Below are positions 12,480 through 25,200 of a stretch of DNA of 64,000 nt, in pieces (the first letter of the stretch is position 1; every line of letters starts with the position of its first letter). Origin of the DNA: Hawksworthiomyces lignivorus (lineage: Eukaryota > Ascomycota > Sordariomycetes > Ophiostomatales > Ophiostomataceae); the NCBI GenBank assembly GCA_002917075.1, contig NTMA01000056.1, positions 1 to 64,000 on the forward strand. Reading direction: 5' to 3'. The notes under the pieces are model-generated. The model was not told the DNA's origin, made no database searches, and was given only the letters and a program-made list of their open reading frames with translations. A program made the translations under genes and the position numbers.

Positions 12480-14860
12480 ACCTAATTCATTGTACTCTTT
12501 AATAATTCTAAACCTTTTTACTCCCGAATTACTTTAGATTATTGATTTAATTAATACGACAATTGTCCGAAATAAATAACCGAAAACCGTCGACGTATAT
12601 ATTTTAACTAACGATAATATCGTAATCTACTTCGAACTTTATCGAAATAAATAATTCGTTAAAAACTTTATATAAACAAAAGTTCTCGGAGTAATTATAA
12701 TAATTATAAACCCAAAAGTAATTCTCCGATATATCTTTACACTTTTACTGAAGGCCCCCAATCTTTTTCGTAAAATTATTAACTTTATACAACTTTTAAA
12801 AACTTATTTTATAATAATTAAACATTTACCGACGTTTTAATACGATTGTCTTAAATTTATACTAATTACTAAAATAAATATATAACGATTTTTCCGAGAA
12901 AACGTTATCGTTGATTATAATTATTATATTATTATATTATACCGAAAACCCCCTCTTTAACCCTTTTTATATTATCGTTATTAGTTATAGAAATATAACG
13001 TTTATAATTACCGGAGCCCCTTTTGATATATTTTTTATAATAAAAAATACACGATTAACGAATATAATATATCGACAGAAAAACACCGGTATTTTAACTA
13101 CGTCGACTTTAGTTACATCGTTAATCACCGAAATTATTTTATAACTCGAAAAACCATTTATATATACTTCGTTTATTGATAAATAATCGAACTTTTCGAC
13201 GAAGATTTTATTAATACTTAATTATATAAATAATTATATAAAATATATATAATAAAACAAATAACATTAAAATTATTTATATTACGATAATTTTTACAAT
13301 ATCAACGTAATAATAATTTAAAACCCCGGTAAATTAAAAAACAACGACGTCTTTAATATCGTTTCGGGTTATTATTATAAACTATAAATTAATACGGCCG
13401 ATAACTATTCCGTAATCTATATATATAAACATATTTTATAGTTCTCTTAAAACTATTACGTTTTTCTCAACGTCGTATATATTATTTTTCTCTAACGTAA
13501 ACTATTAATAATATACGTTATCTATAACTTTTTATAATATATCTTATACTTAAAGAAAAAACCGTTCACCTTATCACTACTAATTTATTGTTTTTTACAA
13601 AACCACAACGTATTTTTGATAAAAATACAAATTTACACTATTTCGATTAAGATTTATACAAACGTCGGTCTCTTAAGACCGACTTACTTATAACCCTTAC
13701 AGAAAAGTAAGACTTAAACCTTCTAACCCCCCCCAACCCCCCCCAACCCCCCCCCGATACGGTTACATGAGAGTCTAAAGACTCTAAAGTCGACACGGAC
13801 TATACTTTTATAATAAACTACATATAGGTTACTTTTATACTATAAGTTATATATAATAATTATAACTGGTCAAACTTTGACTATAAACCATAAAGTTACA
13901 CCTTTAAAATATCACCACCTTTAACATTAAATAAAAACTTCAACTAAGTCCAAATAAACGTCGAGACGGTGGTTAAGTTAAATTTATAATTATTTATTAC
14001 ATCTCCGTCAATAACTATTACGACTACGAAGCTCGAAAATCAAGTAAATTAATTTATTACGAAGTTAGACGGTATTACCAGAACGTCGACGTCGACCAAA
14101 GAACCATCGTACGGGTTCCGTTACCCCGGTTGGAACAATTACACCGAATAAATCACATATAACCTCCGACAAGTTGAGTAACGACGTTGTCGTGAAAACT
14201 ACTCTCGTGAGACGGAGGAGGTCGTACGGGAGACTAAAAAGACTTAACGTTATATACTACGATAAATTAATACGAAATATTAACAATAATTATTAAGTTT
14301 TTTTAATCTATAGTTTATACGTCTTTAGATTATTCAGAAATAAACAAGGTTATATAATTATATACCCGTCACTCCCCCGAACCTCCCGTTACTTCGACGA
14401 AACAATGACTCTGTAGTTACGTCCCACGTCAAAAAGGTCGTTTTTTTAAACACCTACTTTTTCCCTACACCTTCCGTCGCACCACCCCCGAATATAGTAA
14501 CCAACGGCCTATAAATCTTCGTCAGTTAAATCGTTACCGTCGAAGATATCGTTACAACTATCTACGAGACCTCTCCATATAAGACGACAGATCTCGACAA
14601 CCTCTTCAATGTTTTCCTCCGTATCTACGGTCCACCACTCCTTACTACATTGATTAATATCGTCACGGGTAGTTTTCGGTTAAGTTATTGATCATTATAC
14701 TTTAAATATTTTCGTACTATAATTATCCCGAAGCCCGATAAAACATTTATCGAAAGATAAAAAACAAAGAGTTAATAATTTATAATATTACTAAATACGG
14801 TAGATAAGACTATCGAGGTTATAATAGTCTGTCGATTTACGAAGACCGTTGAAAATAACT
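12480..14860 (+). mobile_element. LINE copy, heavily mutated, 3'-truncated
   Basis: This copy is collinear with about 17040-19385 of the full-length LINE. It covers the end of ORF1 with the knuckle region, the endonuclease domain and the start of the reverse transcriptase. Matching blocks include AATACGACAATTGTCCG near 12555, the segment near 12940-13010 equivalent to the first knuckle, and ACGGTAGATAAGACTATCGAGG near 14800. It stops near 14860, so the catalytic reverse transcriptase motif and 3' end are missing. A C-rich insertion at 13725-13755 interrupts the endonuclease region. Confidence 0.8.
13725..13755 (+). repeat. (AA C8-9)x3 microsatellite inside a dead LINE
   Basis: Two adenines then 8, 8 and 9 cytosines, repeated three times: C runs at 13727-13734, 13737-13744 and 13747-13755. 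The equivalent part of the full-length LINE (near 18240-18290) has no such run. It stands out in its AT-saturated surroundings. The minus strand has three G tracts of eight or more. Confidence 0.9.
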
Positions 14861-16130
14861 GACTCTGTTTTTTTTTCTCACGAATAGTCTCTACTCTGGT
14901 CGGAGTTCGTATCTGCTTAGAAAGTGTGTAAATTGGTGCCTGCTTTTTCTGTTTTGTGAAAGAAGCAAAAAGTCTGTCTTCTCTTTAAAGTTTTATGTAA
15001 AAGTCAAGAATAACTTTTTCCCAAAGAAATAAATATTATTAAAAATATAAACTCGTCTCAAGAAAAAAAAAAAAAAACTCAGAGAGTCTTTAACGAATCA
15101 CTGAAAGAACGTATAAGAGTTATAGACAAAATATTATAATAAAAACATTTACTAAAAGAATACAAAATAAATAAACTAGTCCAATGATCAATTGAAAATA
15201 TTATAAAAGAAATTAAACTTTTAAGTTTGTCGAATTATTTAAAATTTCAAAGTAAATTAACATATAAATGTATCGGTTAATGTTATTAAATTAATATAAT
15301 AAATTATAATGTCTTTTTTGCTATATACCAAAATTATATCGTGGTCGAGGTATAGTCGAATCATTACTGATATTTTAATTTAAATATAAGAACGAATAAA
15401 AAAATTAAAAAAGTAAAAGATAAAATAATTTGTTAAAAGAACACTTACTATTTAATTAAATAAACAAATTAGTTCATAAAATATAATTGATAAGTGTTTA
15501 AAAAATATGACTTGCGTATAAAAAAGATTAATAATTATAAGATTAAAAATTAAAAGAAAAATAAAAAACGATAAAAGATTAAATCGTTTTAATATTTATT
15601 AATAAAATAAATGGTTTCGAATTTTTTAACCAGACACATTTGCGAGAAAGGTGTAACAAGAGAGTAATAAAAAGTTAAAACTAAAATAAGAAACTTATAA
15701 GTTTAAAAAAAGTATAAATCGAATTTAGTAGACTTATATATTATAATAATTAATACATAATATTATTAAAATAAAATCTTAAATAAAAGAATATTTTCTT
15801 CTTAGTGACTAATTGGGTTATATACAAATAATTATAAAATATAAAAAAAGGGTTAACTATAATAATTTAAAGTTAAGTTGATTTTAATTTGTCCTCGATA
15901 AAGGCCCGATTAATAATCAAGTATATATATATATTTTTATATATTATAAGACGTAACATTAAATATAGTAAAATAAAGGTTTTTCGGAGTAAAAAAAGAC
16001 ACATGTTAAAAATAAATAAGTAATAATATATAGTCTACATATAAACGAGAAAAGAAATATTTATTGTATTATCAAGTATCTTATTGTTATATATATAACT
16101 TATAAACCTAACACGACTATAATATAAAAT
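14861..16130. other. AT-rich, nothing recognised
   Basis: A short island of more normal composition lies at 14880-15000. The rest is AT-rich with no gene or alignable repeat. Confidence 0.55.
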
Positions 16131-16144
16131 TATAACAAGTCGAA
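16131..16144 (+). repeat. Target-site duplication, left copy
   Basis: TATAACAAGTCGAA occurs here and again at 21143-21156, immediately flanking the LINE. A 14-bp exact direct repeat at both ends is what target-primed reverse transcription leaves. Confidence 0.85.
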
Positions 16145-16260
16145 GAGTTATCACAATTGTTCTTTCACAATTGTTTGTTGTATCGAGAAAAAAATCTCAC
16201 GACCACGGTCATAATAAGCGGCATCATCGTATTCATCTGTATTAACTGAACAACCCCCTC

Positions 16261-17772
16261 ATGGCCCTCGCCGGGAGCAGGGCCGCCGACGCCTCGACGG
16301 CCCGCGCGGCCCGCACCGCCACCCTCCCGCCCTCCTCCTCTCCCTTTCCGACTGCGAATCCCTTCGCAGTCCTGACCACAGAAGAAGACACCGACCTAAT
16401 ACTCCCTGACGCCGAAAACAACACCACTGACCAACCAGACGCCGAAACAATCACTGTGAAAAACCTCCCACACCGTACTGCCCCCCGAACGCCACTCACA
16501 AGCACCACCGGTAACCGTCCACACCTCCCACCAGAGCCCGGCAGAAAGCGACGACGCGCCGCCGACCTGGCGACAAGCCCCCTGACGGCACAACGGCCCC
16601 CCCAGGCCACTGCGCAACCGAAAGGGCTCGCCGCCAGCCTACACGCCGCCGCCGCTCCCTCCGTACTGACCACACACATCCCGCCAAAGATCGCCGAGTT
16701 CTGCGGCATCCCCGAATCCTACTGCGAAGCCATCGCGAAGGTCTTAGGCTACGCAACCCCACAAGATCCCCTCGTTGTTGCGCAGACTGACGACGTCTTC
16801 CAACGCCTCATCCTTATCGCCAACCAACACAAAACAATACTCCAAACTCAACACACCCCCAAACCTCCCACCACCTCAACCACCACGAACGACGTCGGCG
16901 CGACGTCCTCTAATACCCAACCTACTTCCTACGTAGCGACGTTAGAGAGGGACCCACCAAAACAAACTAGACCGAGCAACGTCTACGGTTCCACTAACAC
17001 TACAACCAAGCCACTACGACGACCGGAGATTATCCTACGCACCAAAGACCTCATTAACCCCCCTACAAGTCAACAGATTGTTGACTTAGCTAATACGACA
17101 GTTGTCCGGAACGGAAAGCCGAAGACCGTCGACGTACGAACCCTAACCGGAGATAATACCGTGGTTTACTTCGAGCCCTGTCTAGATAGATGGTTCGTTA
17201 AGAACTCCACGTGGACGAAAGTCCTCGGAATGACCGTAGTGGCCACAGGCCCGAAGATAGTCCTCCGACGCGTTCCCACACCTCTGTTAGAAACCCCCGA
17301 CCTTCTCCGTAAAATCATCAGTCTTGTACAGCTCTTAGAAGCTCACTCCATGATTGCGAAACGCTCACCGGCGTCCCAATACGGTTGCCTAAAGCTCATG
17401 GTGGCCACCGAAGCAGATGCGTAACGACTCTTCCGAGAAGACGTTACCGTTGACTATAACTATTACATTGTCATACTATATCGAGAACTCCCTCTTCAGG
17501 CCTCTCTGTGTCACCGTTGTTAGTCATGGAGACATAACGTCTACAACTGTCGGGGCCCCCTCCGGTGTGCTCTCTGTGGCAAGGGGCACACGGCCAATGA
17601 GTGCGATACGTCGACGGAACAACGCCGATGTCCCAACTGCGTCGACCCCAACCATGTCGTCAGTCATCGGGACTGTCCCGTGGCCCGGAAGGCCGTCTAT
17701 ACATATTCCGTTCACAGACAAATAGCCGAACCCTTCGACGAAGTCCTCATTAACGTCCAGTTATACGTATAG
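16261..17772 (+). pseudogene. LINE ORF1 (nucleic-acid-binding protein), two in-frame stops
   Basis: About 503 codons in one frame, broken by TAA at 17422 and TAG at 17521. The start ATG at 16261 directly follows the ACCCCCTC leader. The N-terminal ~230 residues are Pro/Thr/Ala-rich and probably disordered. A more ordered part follows (residues ~255-385). After the first stop the same frame encodes a Cys/His cluster: CHRC-stop-x-W-x-H-x4-C, then CALCGKGHTANEC (CX2CX3HX4C), then CPNCx4HxxSHRDC. Such knuckles bind RNA in LINE ORF1 proteins. The TAG lies where a Gln codon is likely (CAG to TAG). Confidence 0.85.
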
Positions 17773-20700
17773 TCACGTGGAACGTATATAACAAAACAAA
17801 CAACACCAAAATCGCTTTACACTACGACGATTCCCACAATATCGACGTAATAACGATCCAAGAACCCGGTAAACTAAAAAACAAAGACGTCCCCGGCGTC
17901 GCTTCGGGCCGATACCACAAACTATGGACCGATACGACCGATAACCGCTCCGTAATCTACGTACATAAACGCATCCCGTAGTCCTCTTGGGACTGCTACG
18001 TTCTCCCCAACGCTGTACATATCACTTTCTTTTAACGTAGACCATTGATGATATACGTTATCTACAACCCCTCACAATGCGTCCCACACCTAGGGGAAAG
18101 GCCGCTCACCTCACCACTACTAGCCCACCGTCCTCCACAGGACTACGACGTGCTTTTGATGAGAGATATGAATCTATACCACCCCGACTGAGACTTACAC
18201 GACCGTCGGTCCCCCGAAGTCGACTCACTTATAACCCTCACCGAGGAGTGGGGCCTAACCCTTCTGACTTCTCCCGACACAGTCACACGGGAGTCCACAG
18301 ACTCTAGAGCCGACACGAACCGCACCTTCACGATAGATCATATATGGACCACTCTCACATTACAGGCCATATACGACAATTACGATTGGTCAGGCTCTGA
18401 CCACAAGTCACAGAGTTGTATCTTCGAGGCATCACCACCTCCGGTACCGAGCAGAGGCTTCAGTTGGGCCCGAATGGACGCCGAGACGATGGCCAGACTA
18501 AGCTCACAATTATTTGTCACACCTCCGTCAATGGCCACTACTGTCACAAAGCTCGAAAATCAAGTAGATCAACTCATCACGAAGTTAGACGATATCGCCA
18601 GAGCGTCGACGTCGACCAAAGGACCACCGCACGGGTTTCGTTACCCCGAATGGAACAGCCACACCGAACAAACCATACACAACCTCCGACAGGCCGAACA
18701 GTGACGCCGTCGCGAGGGCCACTCCCGTGAGACAGAGAAGGCCATACGAGAGGCCAGAAAGGCCCAACGTCGTGTACTACGACAGGCTAGTACGAAGCAC
18801 TGACGACAGCTTTTGGGCTCCTTCGACCCACAGTCCACACGTCTCTGGACTATCCAGAAGTGGGCAAGACTACGTAGTCATATCCCCGTCGTTCCCTCGA
18901 ACCTCCCGCCGCTCCGGCGTAGCGACGGCTCCGTGGCCACGTCCCACGCCGAAAAAGCCGCTCTATTGAGCGCTCGGTTCTTCCCTACACCCTCTGCCAC
19001 ATCACCCCCGAACACGGCAGCCAGCGGTCCGTGTATCTTCGTCAGCCAAATCGTCATCGTCGACGAGATCGCCACAACCATCTATAGGACCTCCTCACGT
19101 AAGACGACAGACCCCGACAACCTCTCCAATGTCCTTCTCCGCGTCTGCGGTCCACCACTTCTCGTCATCTTGACCAACATCGTCACCGGCAGTCTCCGAC
19201 TAGGCCATTGGCCATCACACTTCAAACACTCCCGCATTATAGTTATTCCGAAGTCCGACAAGACTCTCACCGAAAGACAGGAGGCGAAGAGCTGACGGCC
19301 TATAACACTACTAAGCACGGTAGGTAAGGCCATCGAGGCCACAGTGACCCGTCGGCTCACGGAGGTTGTCGAAGACAACCACATCCTCCCGGAGGGCCAG
19401 ATGGGCAACCGTCGGCGTCGGTCTACGGAGCTAGCGACGCGTTTAGTAGTCGACGACGTGTTCACGACGTGGGCGGCCGATGACAAGGCCTCCCTGCTTT
19501 AACTAGATATACAAAGCGTATTCGATAATGTAAACCACCGCTGGTTAGTCTATACGCTCCAGTCCCTACATCTCTCCGATTGATTAACGACGTGAGTCCG
19601 TAACTACCTCACCGATCGTACCACGGAACTGACGTTCGACGATAAAACCATCCCGGCACGACCGGTTATCGTCGGAGTGCCTCAAGGCTTCTCTCTATCA
19701 TCGATACTATTCATCCTTTTCATTACATTATTATTTAGAGAATTGGAAAAGGTGTCCGGAATTATTATAGTAGGCTTCGCCGACGACACCAATACATTAG
19801 TCACAGACAAAATAATACAACTGTGTTGTAATCGTCTCCGTCAGACGTGGGACGTCGTCGTACGATGAACACAGACTAGAGACGTCGTCTTTGTGTCGAC
19901 GAAGAGCGAGTTTCTCTACTTTTGTCGAGTACGACAGGCCTCTACCGAAGCTCTTCGGTTGAACGTCGATATCGTCTTACAACCACTTACAAAAGCCCGA
20001 TTCCTTGGCATCTGGCTCGACAAAAAGTTAACCTTCGTCGTACACTACAAACAAGTCACCAAAAAACTTAAAACACAAAACCTGGCCCTCACAAGACTTA
20101 CAGATAAGACGTGGGGCTGTACCCTCCCTTGGGCACGCATCGTCTTCACGGCAGCGATCCGGAGTCTAATCGTCTTCGGCGCGTCGGTATACCATACCCC
20201 CATACCGGAGGACGGGACGGCCAAAGGGTTGGCCAAACGGTTCGATAAAAGATACAACGACTACCTTCGTACCGTTACTGACGCATTCGACTCTACATCG
20301 TTCCCTCTATTATACACAGAGGCGGAACTCACACAATTAGATCTATACCTTAACCAACGTCAAGCTTCACTTCTGAATCGGGAAGACTACCGAGCTCAAT
20401 CTCGAGCTATAGGCCGTACCGTCACGACCACACTCGAAGACCATCGTCGTCGCCGCCGCCATCGCACCACAATGAAACCTTGTACTAAATATGACGACAT
20501 CTTAGCTTCTTGAGATAAAGATCGTACGTTAGCTCAGTGACAGGAACGTTGACACCGACTCACCGAACCCCGACAAAGACCCGCCAACCAATCCCCCCGA
20601 TGGACCGACAGAGACGTGGCCAGGACCCACCGACACCTCACCAAAGCCGAAAACAGTCTGTTGACACAGATGCGTACGGGCCACATCGGTCTGGCGACAC

Positions 20701-20960
20701 ACCTCCACCGTATACACAAAAACCGAGACTCTCCTCTGTGCGCCTGTGGCGCGGAGGAGACCCCGGAGCACGTAATACTACACTACCCCAATACGGCAAG
20801 AAAACCTCCGGTATGGCCTCAGACTCCGGCTGACCTGAATCACCGTCTGAATATGGGAGGGCCGGCGGCCCGTCCCGTACTACGGTGGCTCAAACGGAGC
20901 GGGCGCATACCAGCGTACAACTTGGCAGGCCAACTCGAGGAGGATACGTCACAGACGTAG
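17769..20960 (+). pseudogene. LINE ORF2 (endonuclease / reverse transcriptase), thirteen in-frame stops
   Basis: One frame of about 1063 codons with no frameshift. It opens at ATA-GTC-ACG-TGG (the VTWN motif of APE-like endonucleases), with no ATG at the start. Visible motifs are ITIQEPG (near 17850), LLMRDMNLYHPD (18145-18188), TIDHIW (18330) and SGSDH (18390). The reverse transcriptase follows: RPITLL (19296), LDIQ and FDNV (19503-19532), VGVPQG (19671) and the catalytic FADD (19776). The C-terminus carries CACGAEETPEHVILHYP, a Cys/His motif whose last Cys is Tyr. Stops: TAG 17979; TAA 18033 and 19500; TGA at 18189, 18702, 18801, 19293, 19581, 19593, 19866, 20511, 20538, 20550. Confidence 0.9.
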
Positions 20961-21142
20961 CCCTACCCACTATTAATGTAATCTCCTTTGTTTAACTATT
21001 ACTACTACTACTATTATTACTTAGACTGTTTTATTTTGTACAATAATATCTTCACTTAATTAGGCGGTGGTTTTTGTCCTAGAGGGTTCCACTTAGATTA
21101 GACGTAAATAGTCAGGATTGGCTAATAAATACGATTAAACTC

Positions 21143-21156
21143 TATAACAAGTCGAA
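21143..21156 (+). repeat. Target-site duplication, right copy
   Basis: TATAACAAGTCGAA, identical to 16131-16144, immediately after the 3' tail of the LINE. Confidence 0.85.
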
Positions 21157-21989
21157 AACGATTATTGAAGTTTTATATTATTCGTTTTTAACAAATTCGA
21201 AAGTTTAAACTAATCTTTTATAAATTAAATATATATTTTGGGATAAGGTTAAATATATTTCAAAAAGAGATAAATATTAAAAAAATGTTAAAAGACTTAT
21301 AAAACTATTAAAAATAAAATATACACATTGTAAAATATTAATACCCTCGATTTAATAATAAATATTAATCGAGAAAGAAACGTGAACTTATAATATAACA
21401 AAGAGTTTGTTCTAAAAGAATATCGACATTAGATAAAACGGAAAAAATTAATATTAAAACTATAATAAAATAAAAACAATTTTATTAAATAATTTTAAAT
21501 AAAATAAAACAAATTATGTTAAAATAAATAACAAAATAATAAGGTTACATTGAATCAACATCGATACATTGGTAATAATATTAAAAAAATTAAAAAAAAA
21601 ACGTCGAAAACCGGTTTTTTTAAAGAAAAAACTTATTATAATAAAAGAAAAAACTAAAAATAAAAGAAATTGAAAAACAAAAAAGAAATAATATATTTAT
21701 ACTTTAAGTAAAAGTCGGCCCTGTGACCTTAAAATAGTTAATAAATATAAATCAACTTATCTTACGAATAATTTTCACGATAATTTTAAATAAATAACAA
21801 ATTTATATAAAAGTATATTAAACCATTTTTACTACCAAATCCAATTAGTTTAATATTATTCGTTTTATTTTTAATAAATCAAGTCGAGTATACTTTTTAT
21901 TCACGATCAAATTATAATACAAACCTAGTTTTATAAACGATTCAAGAACAATTTTCTCGGAAAAGGGATAATTGTTATAAAACGACAAT
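21157..21989. other. AT-rich, nothing recognised
   Basis: AT-rich sequence continuing the pre-insertion target DNA. No gene or alignable repeat. Confidence 0.6.
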
Positions 21990-22279
21990 AGAGCCAAACA
22001 ACCAAAAGTACATAATGAAACATATAAAGAATAAATACAAGGACCGTGAACACTCCCCACAAGTTGTAAAGAGAATTACGTCACGTGACCTCCAAAATCA
22101 CGTGGCCGCACCGTTCAGTGAAGAAGAGAGACAACGAAAGATAGGTATGTACTAGTATCCAAACTTTCACTTACCGAGCCGTCTACGACAACACGGTTAC
22201 GTATAATATACAATTCGTGTCTTCCGCTCGGGCCTCCTTATGACTGCCCTCGATGGTCCCATATCGTAGAGATTTTACA
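21990..22279 (-). repeat. Diverged dispersed repeat, copy 2
   Basis: This is the less mutated partner of 1060-1350, in inverted orientation, with normal GC content. It contains two close CACGTG sites (22083 and 22099) and a TATAATATAC element near 22204. On the minus strand it begins TGTAAAATCTC at 22279. It may be an LTR, since TG start, a TATA-like site and lack of coding fit, but the other terminus is unclear. Confidence 0.55.
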
Positions 22280-25200
22280 GGACTTATTTATTATATTGAT
22301 TTTTAGAATTAAATTAATTGTATTAATTTTAGTAATCAAATCTATTATAATAATTTTAAAAATTTAATTTATTATAACGAATTTAATAATTAAAACTACT
22401 ATATTCATTTCAGTAATTAAACCTATTATAATAATTTTAATAATTTAGTCTTTTAAAATCAATTAAATCTATTATATTAATTTTGGTAGTTAATTCTATC
22501 ATAATAAATTTAATAATTAATCCTATTATATAATTTCAATAATTTCAATTTATTTTACTTTAATAATTTGATAATAAACTTTTAATTAAAGTTAATTATT
22601 AAATTATATCTATCTATATAAGTTAAACTTTCTTTTAGTTTTAAACAAATTTCAATTAACATATAATAACAATAATAATTTATTTAACTTATATTTAAAA
22701 ATTATTCATTTTTTAACCATTTTATTTATAATACATTACAGTAAATGTTACTTTTTATTAATATGTAAAATATATATTTATAATTAGTCATTTTAAGTTA
22801 ATTAAAATGAAATATTAACGTTTATTAATTGAAAAATAATATAAACATTAATAAATAATAAATAAATATAATTAACTTTTAATACAAATATTTCATTTAA
22901 TTCATTTTTATTTAATTTATTTTGTTTAATTGTTTTTAATAAATTATTCGTAAATATTATTAACTAACATTTATAGATCTTTAAAAAAAATAGTTTCTAA
23001 TGTCAATTATAACATTGAATTTGAAATTATTATAATTATGTCGTTTATTATTATTAATAGTAATGGAGAGATTAATATTAATGAAGATCTTAATAAAAAA
23101 TTTAAAAAAAATCTCCATCATAACAATTCAACTATTATATTAAATACCTTTAAATCAACTATTTATATTCCTTAAAATAAATTATTTTAAAGTAAATTAT
23201 TATCGTCTAAGAAAGATAAAAAACATAAAGTATTAATATAATATATCAGGTAAATAATTTTAATTAACTAAATCGTAATAATTATTTTTACTAATATATT
23301 ATTTTATTATTTTTATTAATATATTAATCTAATGAAGTTATACGTATAAAAAACCAATATTTTAAAACAATTTTAAAATTCGAATTATATATTATAATGA
23401 AAAATATTATTCTACTATTTTAAAAAGAATTATAAAATAAAAAAATAGTTATAAATTATTAAAAACTATATCGAATTCAATTAATTTTTTTTAATTTAAC
23501 TATTTATGAGAAATAAAGAATTAATATAATGATTGAATTAAATTAAAAAAATTTATAATAAAGTCTTAAATTTTATTATTAAAAATAATTTCTTTTTTAC
23601 CGTATTGAATATTAATTCGTTTAAAGATTTATTAAATTGTTATAATGAGTTTATTAATTACCGTGAATATTTAATGATTATATTAATAAATCAATAATTA
23701 TTAATAATAAACTTATTATTAATCGATATAAAATGAAAAATTAATTTAAATAATATAATAAAACTTTGTAACATTTAATTATAAATCAAAAAGGTTGAAC
23801 TATTATCATTATATATACTCTTATATATACAATTATTATTAATTACGTAAAATATCTTAATTAACTTATAATTTAATATTATATAAAATAATATATTGAA
23901 CAATAATACTTTTATAAATAAATTGAAAAACGAATATTACGGTTATTTAAATACCGATTTTGAAATTAATATTGAATATATTATATATATTATTAACTTA
24001 AATATATAGATATTATTAATAAAGATTTATTTTATTAACAAATAATTAATAATAATAATAATTTACTAAAATTTTAGTTTTAATTATTTTATTTTAAATT
24101 ATTGATATTACTTATTAATATTAATTATTATTAGACATTATTAATCGAATTCGTCTAGTTGTTATTATTAGAAAATATGATCATGAAAACTATAATTATT
24201 AAAATAAAACGTTTAGATTATTATTCGAAAAGATAATTCAAGTAATAATTTTTTTCTAAAAAAAAACATATTATTTCACTTAATAAGTTATTATAATTTT
24301 TAAAGAATATTTATTTAAATTATAAATAATGTTACACGATAGAATTCAATATTTTATACAATTTCATCATTTTCATTATTTATAAGACCTTTAATTTATG
24401 TTAAATAATATAATTTAAACTTTTTTTTAATATTTAAGAAATATTATATTATTGAATATTTTTATTTATTTTATAGGTAATTGTAGTACCTAGAACGAAA
24501 TTATAACCCGGAATTTATAAAATGATAGGATTTTTTTTATATATTTAAAAATATATAAAGATTTAATAGTCTTAAGACATAATTTTTATTAATCATAATA
24601 TAATATTAAAAAGTTATTTAATTTATAATTTATTTTATATTATTACATCAATTAATAATGAAACCAAAAGCTTTTTTAATTTTTATAGAATTGTTAATAA
24701 TGGTATAAAAAATAAGAAAATTTTAATAATAAATATAATTAAGAACTAAAAATCTTTTATTGAAATATTAAACCTTAAATATAAAATAAGTTATTTTAAA
24801 TGAGGTAAATTATTATATTATTGTTCGATTATTCTTTTTGACACTGTAGTTTATTTTAAAGTTAAACATAAAAGAATTTAATTATTTTATTTTATTTTTA
24901 TTAAATTTATACTTTTTACTAATTATTTGTTACGATTGGTGTAAGGGTTTACTAACTGTACCAATAATCCAAAAAAATCGTCAATATCAACACAACGTGT
25001 TGATATTCCCTTACACTAACGTATATTAGACGTCTCAGAGGCTCTCTGACATGTACATCCTAACATTATTATTTTTAGTTTTAAATTTTTGATTAATAAT
25101 ATAAATATTAAATTAAATATATGTTTTAAGAAATTAAATAAAGAGTGTATAACTATATAATATACGGAGAGAAATAATAATTCAAAGTTTATATTAAATT

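Larger units (their letters stand above)
16145..21142 (+). mobile_element. Full-length non-LTR retrotransposon (LINE), inactivated
   Basis: The element is 4998 bp between 14-bp target duplications. In order it has a ~116-bp 5' UTR, ORF1 (16261-17772), ORF2 (17769-20960) overlapping by 4 bases, and a 3' UTR with trinucleotide ACT/TTA runs near 20998-21022, ending in CTAATAAATACGATTAAAC with no poly-A. ORF2 order (endonuclease, reverse transcriptase, C-terminal Cys/His motif) fits the Tad1/I-like LINEs of fungi. I see no RNase H domain between reverse transcriptase and C-terminus. It is dead through 15 in-frame stops but has no evident frameshift, so it is a young or lightly mutated copy compared with its relatives in this window. 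Confidence 0.9.

Noticed and set aside
16242..16762. Minus-strand open frames of 155 and 88 codons
   Set aside because: They are antisense shadows of the GC-rich start of LINE ORF1 and have the composition of its reverse complement.
17769..20960. TGA decoded as tryptophan (alternative genetic code)
   Set aside because: Host genes here use TGG for Trp and TGA or TAA as real stops (for example VPS5 and the kinase end in TGA). The LINE also has TAA and TAG stops, so mutation is more likely.
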